Positions 7,646 to 14,088 of a DNA stretch of 14,088 nucleotides are shown in pieces. Below the pieces are notes generated by a model, which saw only the letters and a list, made by a program, of their open reading frames with translations, did not search any database and was not told the origin of the DNA. Source of the DNA: Dehalococcoidia bacterium UBA1332. Its GTDB lineage: Bacteria; Chloroflexota; Dehalococcoidia; Lucifugimonadales; Lucifugimonadaceae. The DNA lies in assembly GCA_002306745.1 (NCBI GenBank), contig DBSW01000067.1, positions 1-14,088 of the forward strand, read 5' to 3'. The translations under genes and the position numbers were made by a program. The stretch's first letter is position 1. The number at the start of each line of letters is the position of its first letter.

Positions 7646-8737
7646 TTAATTCATGCGGTAGGTTTCATAAGCGTTATTACAGGGATTTCCGTTTGAAATT
7701 TGAATCACATCTAGAGCGGGTTCAAGGATGATTGAGATAACACTCCGCTGCCATCCCGTTGCTATGTCGTTATTGGGGTGCCTGCAAATAGATGTTGGGT
7801 ATCCGAGGTGATCTGAGAGCACTGTCTTCGCGTCGTTGGGAGACACTCCGTTTAACCCAGATAAATCAGAAAGTAAAGCTTTACCTCGTTCAAGTCGTTC
7901 GTATGACTGCCCGTAGATGCGGTCCGCGTACTTGTCGTTGTTTTCTTGTAATCCAGGATGTACGCAGTGGTTTGTATGTACAAAAATTCCATTTTGATCG
8001 ACTTTGACGGCTTCAACTGAACTAGGTGTGATCTCTAGGTTCAAAGGTCCTTGACTAGTAATAATCGCAGCATTAGCTGTCAGGGATCGCGGTACCGACG
8101 TTACCTGGGTTACGGCAGATTTTTGCGATTCTGCTTCAAGAATTGCTCTTACTAGGAAATACCACGGTATTCCCTTAGTGTCGGACGGGCCGTTCAATGC
8201 GTTCATACAAATTCCGGTTCCCACTGAATTAATCACCATGTACGCGACCAAGCCTGGTTGCATCCATGACATGAAAACTGGCTTGCCGGTTCCTTTACGT
8301 GTAATTACAGCTGATAATGGTCCCATGACCGGATCGTTATCCCAATTTTGCGCAGCAAATCCAGTGCCAGTTGTCGAAGCCTTTGCGTCGACTAAGATTG
8401 AGGTGCAGCCTTCGTTGGCAAATCCCAACATATTCCTTGTGTTTAGAACCATTAGTCGTTCTACAGGAACACCTGCAGCTTCCGATGTTGCATTGATTTC
8501 GGAAATGATGTCAGGAAAAAACACCCCTGCAAGACTAAATGATTGTGAAGCTATTTTTTCAGCTTCTGCCCAGGTGACTGGCGACGGATTCGATTTGTTG
8601 AAACGTTCTATAACCAGTTCGGTTATTTCATTAATTTCGGAGTAGAAGTGTTCTCCGATCTGGTGTCCTATATCCGACGGTGAGCCGGATACAGTGAGTT
8701 CAGGAAAACGATGTCGATTGACGAATTTTTCAGTCAT
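7646..8737 (-). CDS. C45-family autoproteolytic acyltransferase/hydrolase
   Basis: Belongs to the peptidase C45 / acyl-CoA:6-aminopenicillanic-acid acyltransferase group of N-terminal nucleophile (Ntn) hydrolases, which act on amide bonds after cutting themselves. The 363 residues begin with a family-like segment (VSGSPSDIGHQIGEHF). The self-cleavage site is in FANEGCTSI: cleavage before C111 would free the catalytic cysteine. The supporting motif AAQNWDND (128-135) and the later GICMNALNG and VHTNHCVHP segments match the family layout. There is no signal peptide, so it is probably cytoplasmic. The substrate is unknown; penicillin acyl transfer is unlikely to be the native role in a bacterium, and an N-acyl amino acid or peptide amidase is more plausible. 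It is transcribed divergently from the sugar-acid dehydratase across 168 bp, so shared regulation is possible. Only a weak AAGAAAAA ribosome site precedes the ATG. Confidence 0.88.
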   Translation of the reverse strand: MTEKFVNRHRFPELTVSGSPSDIGHQIGEHFYSEINEITELVIERFNKSNPSPVTWAEAEKIASQSFSLAGVFFPDIISEINATSEAAGVPVERLMVLNTRNMLGFANEGCTSILVDAKASTTGTGFAAQNWDNDPVMGPLSAVITRKGTGKPVFMSWMQPGLVAYMVINSVGTGICMNALNGPSDTKGIPWYFLVRAILEAESQKSAVTQVTSVPRSLTANAAIITSQGPLNLEITPSSVEAVKVDQNGIFVHTNHCVHPGLQENNDKYADRIYGQSYERLERGKALLSDLSGLNGVSPNDAKTVLSDHLGYPTSICRHPNNDIATGWQRSVISIILEPALDVIQISNGNPCNNAYETYRMN

Positions 8738-8773
8738 ACCGGTTTTTCTTGACTAGATTAGTGTCTTAAGAAG

Positions 8774-8821
8774 TGAGTGAATCGATGCTTGAAATAATCG
8801 ATGACAATAAAATATCACTCA
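8774..8821. promoter_or_regulatory. Candidate operator region: nested inverted and direct repeats
   Basis: In the divergent region, TGAGTGA (8774-8780) and TCACTCA (8815-8821) are perfect reverse complements. Between them ATCGATG occurs twice in direct orientation (8781-8787 and 8797-8803), 16 bp apart. The first copy abuts the left arm. This cluster lies between two oppositely transcribed genes and could bind a regulator of either or both. No regulator gene is in the window. Confidence 0.35.
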
Positions 8822-8852
8822 TCCTTTTGCTAGACTCGCCGGTCTCTGCGGA

Positions 8853-8879
8853 TTAACACTCGTTTCTATTAGCAATAAT
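8853..8879 (+). promoter_or_regulatory. Possible promoter of the dehydratase gene
   Basis: TTAACA (8853-8858, 5 of 6 to -35) and AATAAT (8874-8879, 5 of 6 to -10) are separated by 15 bp, shorter than the preferred 16 to 18. Transcription would begin near 8886, just before the ribosome site TGAGGT (8891-8896). The short spacing keeps confidence low. Confidence 0.3.
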
Positions 8880-8905
8880 GTGAATAAATGTGAGGTAACT
8901 AATTA

Positions 8906-10672
8906 ATGGCTACTGACCATAAGAATGACAAGATACTTCGGTCGTCCGAATGGTTTGGCACTCGAGATCTGGAAGGATTTCTCCATAGAGCAGGATTGAA
9001 GAATCAAGGCTGGTCTGAAGAATCGTTTTCGGGAAAACCTGTGATTGGTATCGCTAACTCATGGTCAGAAGCCACTCACTGTAACGCCCATTTGCGTGGT
9101 TTAGCCGAGCACGTCAAGCGAGGGGTCTTCGCAGCCGGTGGATTTCCAATCGAGTTTCCTACGATATCTTTAGGAGAGTTCTTCCTTTCCCCGACTTCGA
9201 TGTTTTGTCGGAACTTGATGTCTATGGATGTAGAAGAAATGATACGGGGTCTTCCAATTGATGGTGTCGTCCTTCTTTCAGGGTGTGACAAGACGACTCC
9301 TGCGATGATGATGGGGGCAGCATCAGCAGATTTACCAGCGATAGTATTGACTGGCGGACCACAACTGAAAGGAAATTGGAAAGGGGAGGAACTGGGCTCC
9401 TGTACCGATTGCCGGAGATACTGGTCGGAATTGAGAGCTGGGACGATAACACAAGACGATTACGATTCTATGGAGGCAGCTATATATCGCTCACCAGGCC
9501 ATTGTATGGTTATGGGCACGGCATCGACTATGGGATCAATTGTAGAAACACTTGGCATGTCCCTGCCAGGTGGAGCGGCCGTCCCAGGTGCTGATTCGCG
9601 TCGAAAAATTTTAGCTGAGAATACTGGCAGAACAGCAGTCGATCTGGTTAATAAAGGTGTTCGTCCGTCAGATATTTTGACACGTGAGGCTTTTGACAAC
9701 GCGATAAGGATGCTGCTTGCGGCTGGTGGCTCGACCAATGCGATCATTCATCTAACAGCAATTGCAGGACGAGCAGGGATAAAAATTGATCTTCAGAGGT
9801 TTAATGATCTGTCTGAAACTACACCTGTAATTGTTAATTTGAAGCCTGGCGGCAAATATTTGATGGAAGACCTTTTTTACGCTGGAGGTGTCGAATCGGT
9901 GTTGAATAAGATGTCGGCATTACTGAATAAGAACTGCCTTACGGTCACAGGCAAAACGCTCGGAGAAAATATTGCCGGTGCCGAATGCCACAATGATGAC
10001 GTCATAATGTCGCCAGAAAATCCACTTTCAACTGAAGGTGGACTAACTGTCTTAAAAGGATCACTTGCACCTGACGGAGCGGTAATTAAACATATCGCTG
10101 CTTCCCCAGAATTAATGAAACACACCGGCCGTGCAGTGGTGTTCGAAAACCCGATTGATCTCAAAAACCGAATTGATGATCCAAATCTTGACGTAGATAA
10201 AGATGACATCCTCGTGATGAAAGGTGCAGGCCCTGTTGGTGGACCTGGGATGCCAGAAGCTGGCTTTTTGCCTATTCCGAAGAAACTGCTTGAAAGGGGT
10301 GTTCGGGATATGGTTCGCATTTCAGACGCACGTATGAGTGGGACTGCCTTTGGCACGATCGTATTGCACGTTTCTCCTGAGTCACATATAGGAGGTCCCC
10401 TATCCGTAGTTCAGGACGGAGATACCATAACTTTGGATGTGGAAAGCAAGCGACTTGACCTTAATATAGATGACTCAGAACTACGACGTCGCTTGGCTGC
10501 CATGCCTGTAACAGCTGAATTTGCTGGGTTCACTCGTGGCTATGGAAAGATGTATGCCCAGCACATTACACAGGCACAGGACGGGTGTGATTTTGACTTT
10601 CTCGTCGGGAACACACCTGTGGAAACTCATGTAGAAAAATCTTCTCATGAAGCCGGGTTTAATACCGGTTGA
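8906..10672 (+). CDS. Sugar-acid (aldonate) dehydratase, IlvD/Edd family
   Basis: Removes water from an aldonic acid to give a 2-keto-3-deoxy acid, using a [2Fe-2S] cluster and Mg2+. The 588 residues carry the three cluster cysteines C59 (NSWSEATHCNAH), C127 (LSGCDKTTP) and C200 (SPGHCMVMGTAST), the metal-site lysine K129, and the catalytic serine S478 in ISDARMSGTAFG. The N-terminus (RSSEWFG...RAGLKNQG) and the LHVSPES segment resemble L-arabonate/D-xylonate dehydratases rather than true dihydroxy-acid dehydratase, so a branched-chain amino acid role is less likely. The exact sugar acid cannot be told. TGAGGT lies 9 nt before the ATG, a good ribosome site. It is the only plus-strand gene here, and its stop codon is 5 bp from the stop of the converging aldo/keto reductase. 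A tail after residue 570 is variable and unassigned. Confidence 0.92.
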   Translation: MATDHKNDKILRSSEWFGTRDLEGFLHRAGLKNQGWSEESFSGKPVIGIANSWSEATHCNAHLRGLAEHVKRGVFAAGGFPIEFPTISLGEFFLSPTSMFCRNLMSMDVEEMIRGLPIDGVVLLSGCDKTTPAMMMGAASADLPAIVLTGGPQLKGNWKGEELGSCTDCRRYWSELRAGTITQDDYDSMEAAIYRSPGHCMVMGTASTMGSIVETLGMSLPGGAAVPGADSRRKILAENTGRTAVDLVNKGVRPSDILTREAFDNAIRMLLAAGGSTNAIIHLTAIAGRAGIKIDLQRFNDLSETTPVIVNLKPGGKYLMEDLFYAGGVESVLNKMSALLNKNCLTVTGKTLGENIAGAECHNDDVIMSPENPLSTEGGLTVLKGSLAPDGAVIKHIAASPELMKHTGRAVVFENPIDLKNRIDDPNLDVDKDDILVMKGAGPVGGPGMPEAGFLPIPKKLLERGVRDMVRISDARMSGTAFGTIVLHVSPESHIGGPLSVVQDGDTITLDVESKRLDLNIDDSELRRRLAAMPVTAEFAGFTRGYGKMYAQHITQAQDGCDFDFLVGNTPVETHVEKSSHEAGFNTG

Positions 10673-10677
10673 GTGGT

Positions 10678-11697
10678 TTAAGTAGGTGTCGGCGCGTTTT
10701 GTGGTATCAGTTCGTTCGCACGCATATCCGACCATAGTTCTGGTGGTATCTCTTGTCGGACCATAGCAATATTTTGTTCAAGTTCAGAAATCGATGAAGC
10801 ACCTGGGATTACGGTAGCTACCGCTGGATGTGCAAGCACAAATTGGAGCGCTGCTGCCTTTAGGTCCACGTTGTGGTCTACACATATTTCTGTCAATTGT
10901 TGAGCTCTTGCGACCAAATGCTCAGGGGCTTTTTCATAATCGAAAGTAACGGGCTCTGATAGGTCTCGTGCAAGGATTCCAGAATTGTATGGACCTCCAA
11001 TAGCTATCTTTACACCACGCTCGACACACTCAGGTAGAAACTCGGCAAGTCCCGTATGATCTAACAATGTGTACCTACCAGCAAGTAGTATGATGTCGAG
11101 GTCAAATCTTTTGATGAACTCTAGAGGTAATTCCCAGATGTTCATCCCGCAACCAATAGCTTTTATAACCCGTTGCTCTCGTAGTTCGATCAGCGCTGGA
11201 AACGCCTCGTTGATACTCTGTTTTTCACCATATGGTTGGGTGTCAGGATCATGTAGATAGATTATGTCTATTGATTCTAAATTTAAACGTTCGAGGCTTT
11301 CTCCTATAGACCTTAGTACGTCGTCCCGAGTCCATGAATCAACTGCCACGAGATCGCCAATACCATCAGGGTCAGATTCTGGTTGTAATCCTCCAAGGAC
11401 AGGTTGAAGGATGCGTCCAATTTTGGTCGAAATAACGAAAGAATCTCGTGGTGCCGTTGTGAAATTCGACTTACCAAACCGAGCCTCTGCCCGTCCTGCA
11501 CCATATAATGGTGCGGTGTCTATATATCCAATACCCAATTCTTGGGCGCGGTTTAGGATATCTAAAGCAACTTCGTGCGGTGTTCCACCAAATAAACCAC
11601 TACCAAGCGTCATGCCGCTTAACGGGGCAGTTCCTAAACCTAACCTGGGTACGGAAACCCCTGTGTTTCCAATTGGCACCCTGTCGAATGGCTTCAT
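10678..11697 (-). CDS. Aldo/keto reductase, aldose-dehydrogenase type
   Basis: An NAD(P)-dependent cytoplasmic oxidoreductase of the aldo/keto reductase superfamily. From the ATG at 11697 it has 339 residues, and the catalytic tetrad is complete: D60 and Y65 in YIDTAPLYGAG, K92 in STKIGR, and H149 in IYLHDPD. The LGLGTAPLSG opening, AEARFGK and the HDPD signature resemble the group containing D-threo-aldose (L-fucose) 1-dehydrogenase and pyridoxal 4-dehydrogenase. The likely role is oxidation of an aldose to a lactone, which would feed the neighbouring sugar-acid dehydratase. The frame continues upstream to a GTG at 11733, only 4 bp from the preceding stop. I prefer the ATG because MKPFDRVPIGNTG is where relatives begin, but coupling through the GTG cannot be excluded. 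It is the last gene of a probable unit with the tartrate/malate-type dehydrogenase. Confidence 0.88.
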   Translation of the reverse strand: MKPFDRVPIGNTGVSVPRLGLGTAPLSGMTLGSGLFGGTPHEVALDILNRAQELGIGYIDTAPLYGAGRAEARFGKSNFTTAPRDSFVISTKIGRILQPVLGGLQPESDPDGIGDLVAVDSWTRDDVLRSIGESLERLNLESIDIIYLHDPDTQPYGEKQSINEAFPALIELREQRVIKAIGCGMNIWELPLEFIKRFDLDIILLAGRYTLLDHTGLAEFLPECVERGVKIAIGGPYNSGILARDLSEPVTFDYEKAPEHLVARAQQLTEICVDHNVDLKAAALQFVLAHPAVATVIPGASSISELEQNIAMVRQEIPPELWSDMRANELIPQNAPTPT

Positions 11698-11737
11698 TAT
11701 GACTACTCTATAGTCTTGATAAACAAATTTCACTCAC

Positions 11738-12802
11738 CTATTTTGATACCAATTCAGCAATGGCATCACCGACGCTTTCGGTTGTTGATGAGCCGCCAAG
11801 ATCGGGAGTAAGAATTTCTCCTCGTTCAAGCAGGCGTAAAACCGCTTGATCAACGTCTGATGCTGCCGCTTCCTCTCCTAAATGCCTTAACATCATCGCC
11901 CCCGTTAGAATTTGAGCCATCGGATTAGCAATTCCTTGTCCGGCGATGTCCGGGGCAGATCCGTGCGTCGGTTCAAACATCGATGGCACCGATGTATCAG
12001 GGTTTATATTTGCGCTCGATGCCAACCCCATGCTTCCACTAATAATCGCACCAATGTCGGTGATAATGTCCCCAAATAGGTTCGGAGCAACAATCACATC
12101 AAACATTTCTGGTTTTCGAACTAAATCCATACAGGCTGCATCTATGAGCAGAGAAGTTGATTCGATATCGGTGTATTCCTCCGCTACCTCAGAAAAGGTC
12201 CTATCCCAAAGGGTCATGTAACCGAGAGCATTTGACTTGGTGATTGAGGTTACACGATGTTTTTTGCCACGTTTACGGGCTAGGTCGAATGCGTAACGAA
12301 TCGCTCGTTCGCATCCTTTCCGTGTGTAAACTGCCGTTTGAACAGCTACTTCATCTGGAGATTGGTGGTATGCAAAACCTCCAATATTTAAATATTCCCC
12401 TTCAGTGTTTTCTCGAATCACTACCAGGTCAATGTCGTAGGGTTTTTTCCCTGCTAACGGTGATTTAACGCCCGGGTATAGAACCGAGGGTCGCAGACAA
12501 ATATATTGGTCAAACCGACGTCGGATGGGTAACAATAACCCGTCCAAAGTTATATTGTCTTGTATGTCAGGATGCCCGACTGCCCCAAGGAATACAGCAT
12601 TAAATGGTTCGAGGCTTTCGAGTGCGTCATCCGGCATCATTTTGCCATGTTCGAAATAGTAATCTGAGCTCCAGTTAAATTCTGTGTATTCCCAGTTGAT
12701 CCCGTATCGGGGCGCTAGCGCATCTAGTACTTTTATGCCTTCATTTACGACGTCAACGCCTATACCGTCACCCTTGATAACTGCAATCTTGTGATTTGGC
12801 AT
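11738..12802 (-). CDS. Tartrate/D-malate-type decarboxylating dehydrogenase
   Basis: A member of the isocitrate/isopropylmalate dehydrogenase superfamily, NAD-dependent and metal-requiring, that oxidises and decarboxylates a 2-hydroxy diacid. At 354 residues it matches the tartrate dehydrogenase / D-malate dehydrogenase subgroup by FNWSSDYYFEHGKMMP (42-57), GLLLPIRRRFDQYICLRP (88-105) and RENTEGEY (130-137). Catalytic K189 (TKSNALG) and the metal aspartates D221, D245 and D249 (APNLFGDIITD) are present, as is the NAD loop HGSAPDIAG (280-288). The LLLPIRR segment differs from true isopropylmalate dehydrogenases, so a leucine-pathway role is unlikely. AAGGA lies 10 nt before the ATG. It is followed after 4 to 40 bp by the aldo/keto reductase and preceded after 87 bp by the GarR-type gene, so one transcript is plausible. 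Whether the substrate is tartrate, D-malate or another 2-hydroxy acid is not decided. Confidence 0.9.
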   Translation of the reverse strand: MPNHKIAVIKGDGIGVDVVNEGIKVLDALAPRYGINWEYTEFNWSSDYYFEHGKMMPDDALESLEPFNAVFLGAVGHPDIQDNITLDGLLLPIRRRFDQYICLRPSVLYPGVKSPLAGKKPYDIDLVVIRENTEGEYLNIGGFAYHQSPDEVAVQTAVYTRKGCERAIRYAFDLARKRGKKHRVTSITKSNALGYMTLWDRTFSEVAEEYTDIESTSLLIDAACMDLVRKPEMFDVIVAPNLFGDIITDIGAIISGSMGLASSANINPDTSVPSMFEPTHGSAPDIAGQGIANPMAQILTGAMMLRHLGEEAAASDVDQAVLRLLERGEILTPDLGGSSTTESVGDAIAELVSK

Positions 12803-12889
12803 ATTCTGGTATTCCTTGTTAGTGGTTTAGCTGTTTAAGTACAAGATGATTGTTAAGACTAGATCTGACCGAAGATACATTACTTCTGT

Positions 12890-13762
12890 TCAATTTGAAC
12901 GTTCTTCGATGAGTTCTAATACCCCCGATATGTCGTGTTCGGTTTTGTTTTGCTTCATCATGGTGTCGTACATATCGAAAGCATTTTTTGCCATTGTCAG
13001 CGATAGGCCCTCTGCCTCTGCGAGGTTATCTATGATTCCAAGATCTTTGTATATCAGGCGAAGTGGTGCGGCGGAGTCTGGGAAATCACGTTTAACGGTA
13101 ATCGGTGCGTTACGTTCTACCATCGTGCTACCACCCCAACTTACTCCGAGCAGGTCAGCAGCTATTTGGATATCGACTGCAGCTGAATTTGCTAATGCAA
13201 ATGCTTCTGCGGCCGCTATAGTATTGACACCGACAAGCAATTGATTAATTAGCTTCATCGCTGTACCCGCACCTGTTGGTCCCATGTGCTTGATGTTTGC
13301 ACCCATCTTTGAGAAGTGTTCATAGGCAAGGTCAAAAGCTTCTGTACTCCCACCGACCATTATTGATAGTGTTCCAGCGGCAGCACCAGCTGGACCGCCG
13401 GATATAGGTGCGTCCAAAAAGTGGATACCTTTTTCCTCACAGGCCTTTGAACAAGCGCGGGATGTAGCCATATCAACAGTGCCGTGGTCAACTATTACTT
13501 GTCCAGGTTTCGCGTTCGCAATCACGCCGTCTTCGCCCAGTAAGACTTCGTGTGAGGTCTTAACATCGGGGAGGCATACTAGAACCGTGCCAACCTGTTT
13601 TGTTAATTCTGCAACTGAACCAGCACCTTTTGCACCTCGTTCGATCATTGCTTCTATTTTTGATGCGGTTCTGGTAAAAACTGTTAAATCTGCACCTTTT
13701 TCGAGGAGGTTATCTGCCATTCCTTGACCCATATATCCGAGTCCAACAAACCCTACTGCCAT
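12890..13762 (-). CDS. GarR-type 3-hydroxyacid dehydrogenase / tartronate semialdehyde reductase family
   Basis: An NAD(P)-dependent beta-hydroxyacid dehydrogenase (3-HIBADH family, including 2-hydroxy-3-oxopropionate reductase). The 290 residues show the Rossmann motif GFVGLGYMGQGMADNL at 4-19, the substrate loop DAPISGGPAGAAAGTLSIMVGG (117-138), catalytic K170 with N173 in GTAMKLINQ, and K239-D240 in IYKDLGI. In sugar-acid catabolism this family reduces tartronate semialdehyde to glycerate, which would suit the neighbours, but 3-hydroxyisobutyrate or other 3-hydroxyacids are equally possible. The segment usually containing a Ser-Thr pair after the third strand reads VDHGTVD, a modest departure. 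AAAGGA (13772-13777) lies 9 nt before the ATG. It is the first gene of the minus-strand block and is followed after 87 bp by the tartrate/malate-type gene. Confidence 0.9.
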   Translation of the reverse strand: MAVGFVGLGYMGQGMADNLLEKGADLTVFTRTASKIEAMIERGAKGAGSVAELTKQVGTVLVCLPDVKTSHEVLLGEDGVIANAKPGQVIVDHGTVDMATSRACSKACEEKGIHFLDAPISGGPAGAAAGTLSIMVGGSTEAFDLAYEHFSKMGANIKHMGPTGAGTAMKLINQLLVGVNTIAAAEAFALANSAAVDIQIAADLLGVSWGGSTMVERNAPITVKRDFPDSAAPLRLIYKDLGIIDNLAEAEGLSLTMAKNAFDMYDTMMKQNKTEHDISGVLELIEERSN

Positions 13763-13813
13763 TGTTATTATTCCTTTAAAGAACCAAATGGTTGTTGATT
13801 CTGCAATCGACGC

Positions 13814-13857
13814 AATTTACGTTCACAAAAATCGTTTAGTCAATCTGAGAGATTATA
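13814..13857 (-). promoter_or_regulatory. Possible promoter(s) of the GarR-type gene block
   Basis: On the minus strand TTGACT (13838-13843, 5 of 6 to -35) is followed after 18 bp by TAAATT (13814-13819, 4 of 6 to -10). A perfect TATAAT also lies at 13852-13857 but lacks a good -35 box at the right distance. Either could drive the block starting at 13762. It is pattern evidence only. Confidence 0.33.
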
Positions 13858-13921
13858 GACACAAGCTATTGATGATTTTGCGATATATATGAATCATCAT
13901 TACGTTTCTTTGTTAATCACA

Positions 13922-13948
13922 AAGGGCGCTAGTGTTCATAGCGCCCTT
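13922..13948 (-). terminator. Probable terminator of the ABC transporter operon
   Basis: AAGGGCGCT (13922-13930) and AGCGCCCTT (13940-13948) form a perfect 9-bp GC-rich stem, extendable by one A-T pair, with a 7-nt loop. It begins 22 nt past the permease stop at 13971. The following minus-strand bases (TGTGATT) are only mildly T-rich, so termination may be partial, but stem quality and position fit well. It separates the transporter operon from the GarR-type block. Confidence 0.65.
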
Positions 13949-13970
13949 GCTATTTTCAATAGAGTACAGA

Positions 13971-14088
13971 CTAATCAAGCTGTCTAAGTCGTGGGTCAAG
14001 CCTGTCTCTTAGCCAGTCACCGAAGAAGTTAAGTGACATTACTACTAAGAAAATCGCAAACCCAGGCCAGAATGAAATCCACCATGCT
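13971..14088 (-). CDS. ABC transporter permease (dipeptide/oligopeptide type), C-terminal end only
   Basis: Only the last 38 residues and the stop are in the window. They read as a hydrophobic helix (WWISFWPGFAIFLVVMSLN) followed by FFGDWLRDRLDPRLRQLD. This ending is characteristic of the DppC/OppC class of binding-protein-dependent permeases, which end in NxxGDxLRDxLDPRLR. Such transporters import peptides, nickel or, in many lineages, oligosaccharides. It is probably the last gene of its operon, since a hairpin follows. If linked in function to the sugar-acid genes it could bring in their substrate, but no binding protein or ATPase is visible to support this. Confidence 0.88.
   Translation of the reverse strand, partial: AWWISFWPGFAIFLVVMSLNFFGDWLRDRLDPRLRQLD

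Noticed and set aside
8178..8645. 155-codon open frame on the plus strand
   Set aside because: It is antisense to the C45-family gene and has no recognisable domain or ribosome site.
9877..10356. 159-codon open frame on the minus strand
   Set aside because: It is antisense to the dehydratase gene; its composition is Ser/Pro-rich and it matches no family I know.
8906..10672. Dihydroxy-acid dehydratase of branched-chain amino acid synthesis (ilvD)
   Set aside because: The family is right, but the N-terminal and C-terminal signatures and the neighbours fit the sugar-acid dehydratase branch better, and no ilv or leu genes are nearby.
11738..12802. 3-isopropylmalate dehydrogenase (leuB)
   Set aside because: The substrate-loop region and the ENTEGEY motif fit the tartrate/D-malate group, and no leucine-pathway gene is adjacent.
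13763..13970. tRNA or small RNA gene in the longest gap of the right part
   Set aside because: There is no cloverleaf and no T-arm consensus. The only strong structure is the hairpin at 13922-13948, better explained as a terminator.

Overview
The window holds ordinary, intact bacterial chromosome, densely coded and almost entirely on the minus strand. There are eleven complete genes, two genes cut by the window edges, and no RNA gene, insertion sequence, CRISPR array or integrase that I can see. No gap between genes exceeds about 210 bases. GC content looks moderate to low by eye (not computed). The alanyl-tRNA synthetase at the left edge resembles, from memory, those of Chloroflexota (Dehalococcoidia / SAR202-like marine lineages) rather than Proteobacteria. 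The catabolic genes on the right would suit such an organism, but this placement is inference only.

Left part (1-4676, all minus strand): the 5' two-thirds of alaS with a plausible sigma70-type promoter; an MscS-family mechanosensitive channel with a long C-terminal tail and a 9-bp hairpin just before its start; an unrecognised 186-residue protein; and directly upstream of it a small two-module TFIIB-type zinc-ribbon protein, 13 bp away and probably in the same transcript.

Middle part (4812-8737, all minus strand): in transcription order, a C45-family self-processing acyltransferase/hydrolase, a 71-residue two-helix membrane protein with a TTG start, ribonuclease D (rnd), and an acetyl-CoA acetyltransferase (thiolase). 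Gaps of 48 to 114 bp mean co-transcription is possible but not shown.

Right part (8738-14088): a sugar-acid catabolism block. On the plus strand is an IlvD/Edd-family dehydratase of the pentonate (arabonate/xylonate) type. Converging on it from the minus strand are, in transcription order, a GarR/3-hydroxyisobutyrate-dehydrogenase-type reductase, a tartrate/D-malate-type decarboxylating dehydrogenase, and an aldo/keto reductase of the aldose-dehydrogenase group. The last two genes are only 4 to 40 bp apart, depending on the start used. Upstream, behind a clear hairpin, is the 3' end of a dipeptide/oligopeptide-type ABC transporter permease. Together these could oxidise an aldose, dehydrate the resulting aldonate and handle C3/C4 hydroxyacid products. 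A lactonase and a 2-keto-3-deoxy-acid aldolase or dehydratase are not in the window.

I do not see a strong candidate for a wholly new system. The best leads are the zinc-ribbon/186-residue pair, the alaS insertion, the alphaproteobacterial look of rnd beside the Chloroflexota-like alaS, and the repeat-rich divergent promoter region in front of the dehydratase.
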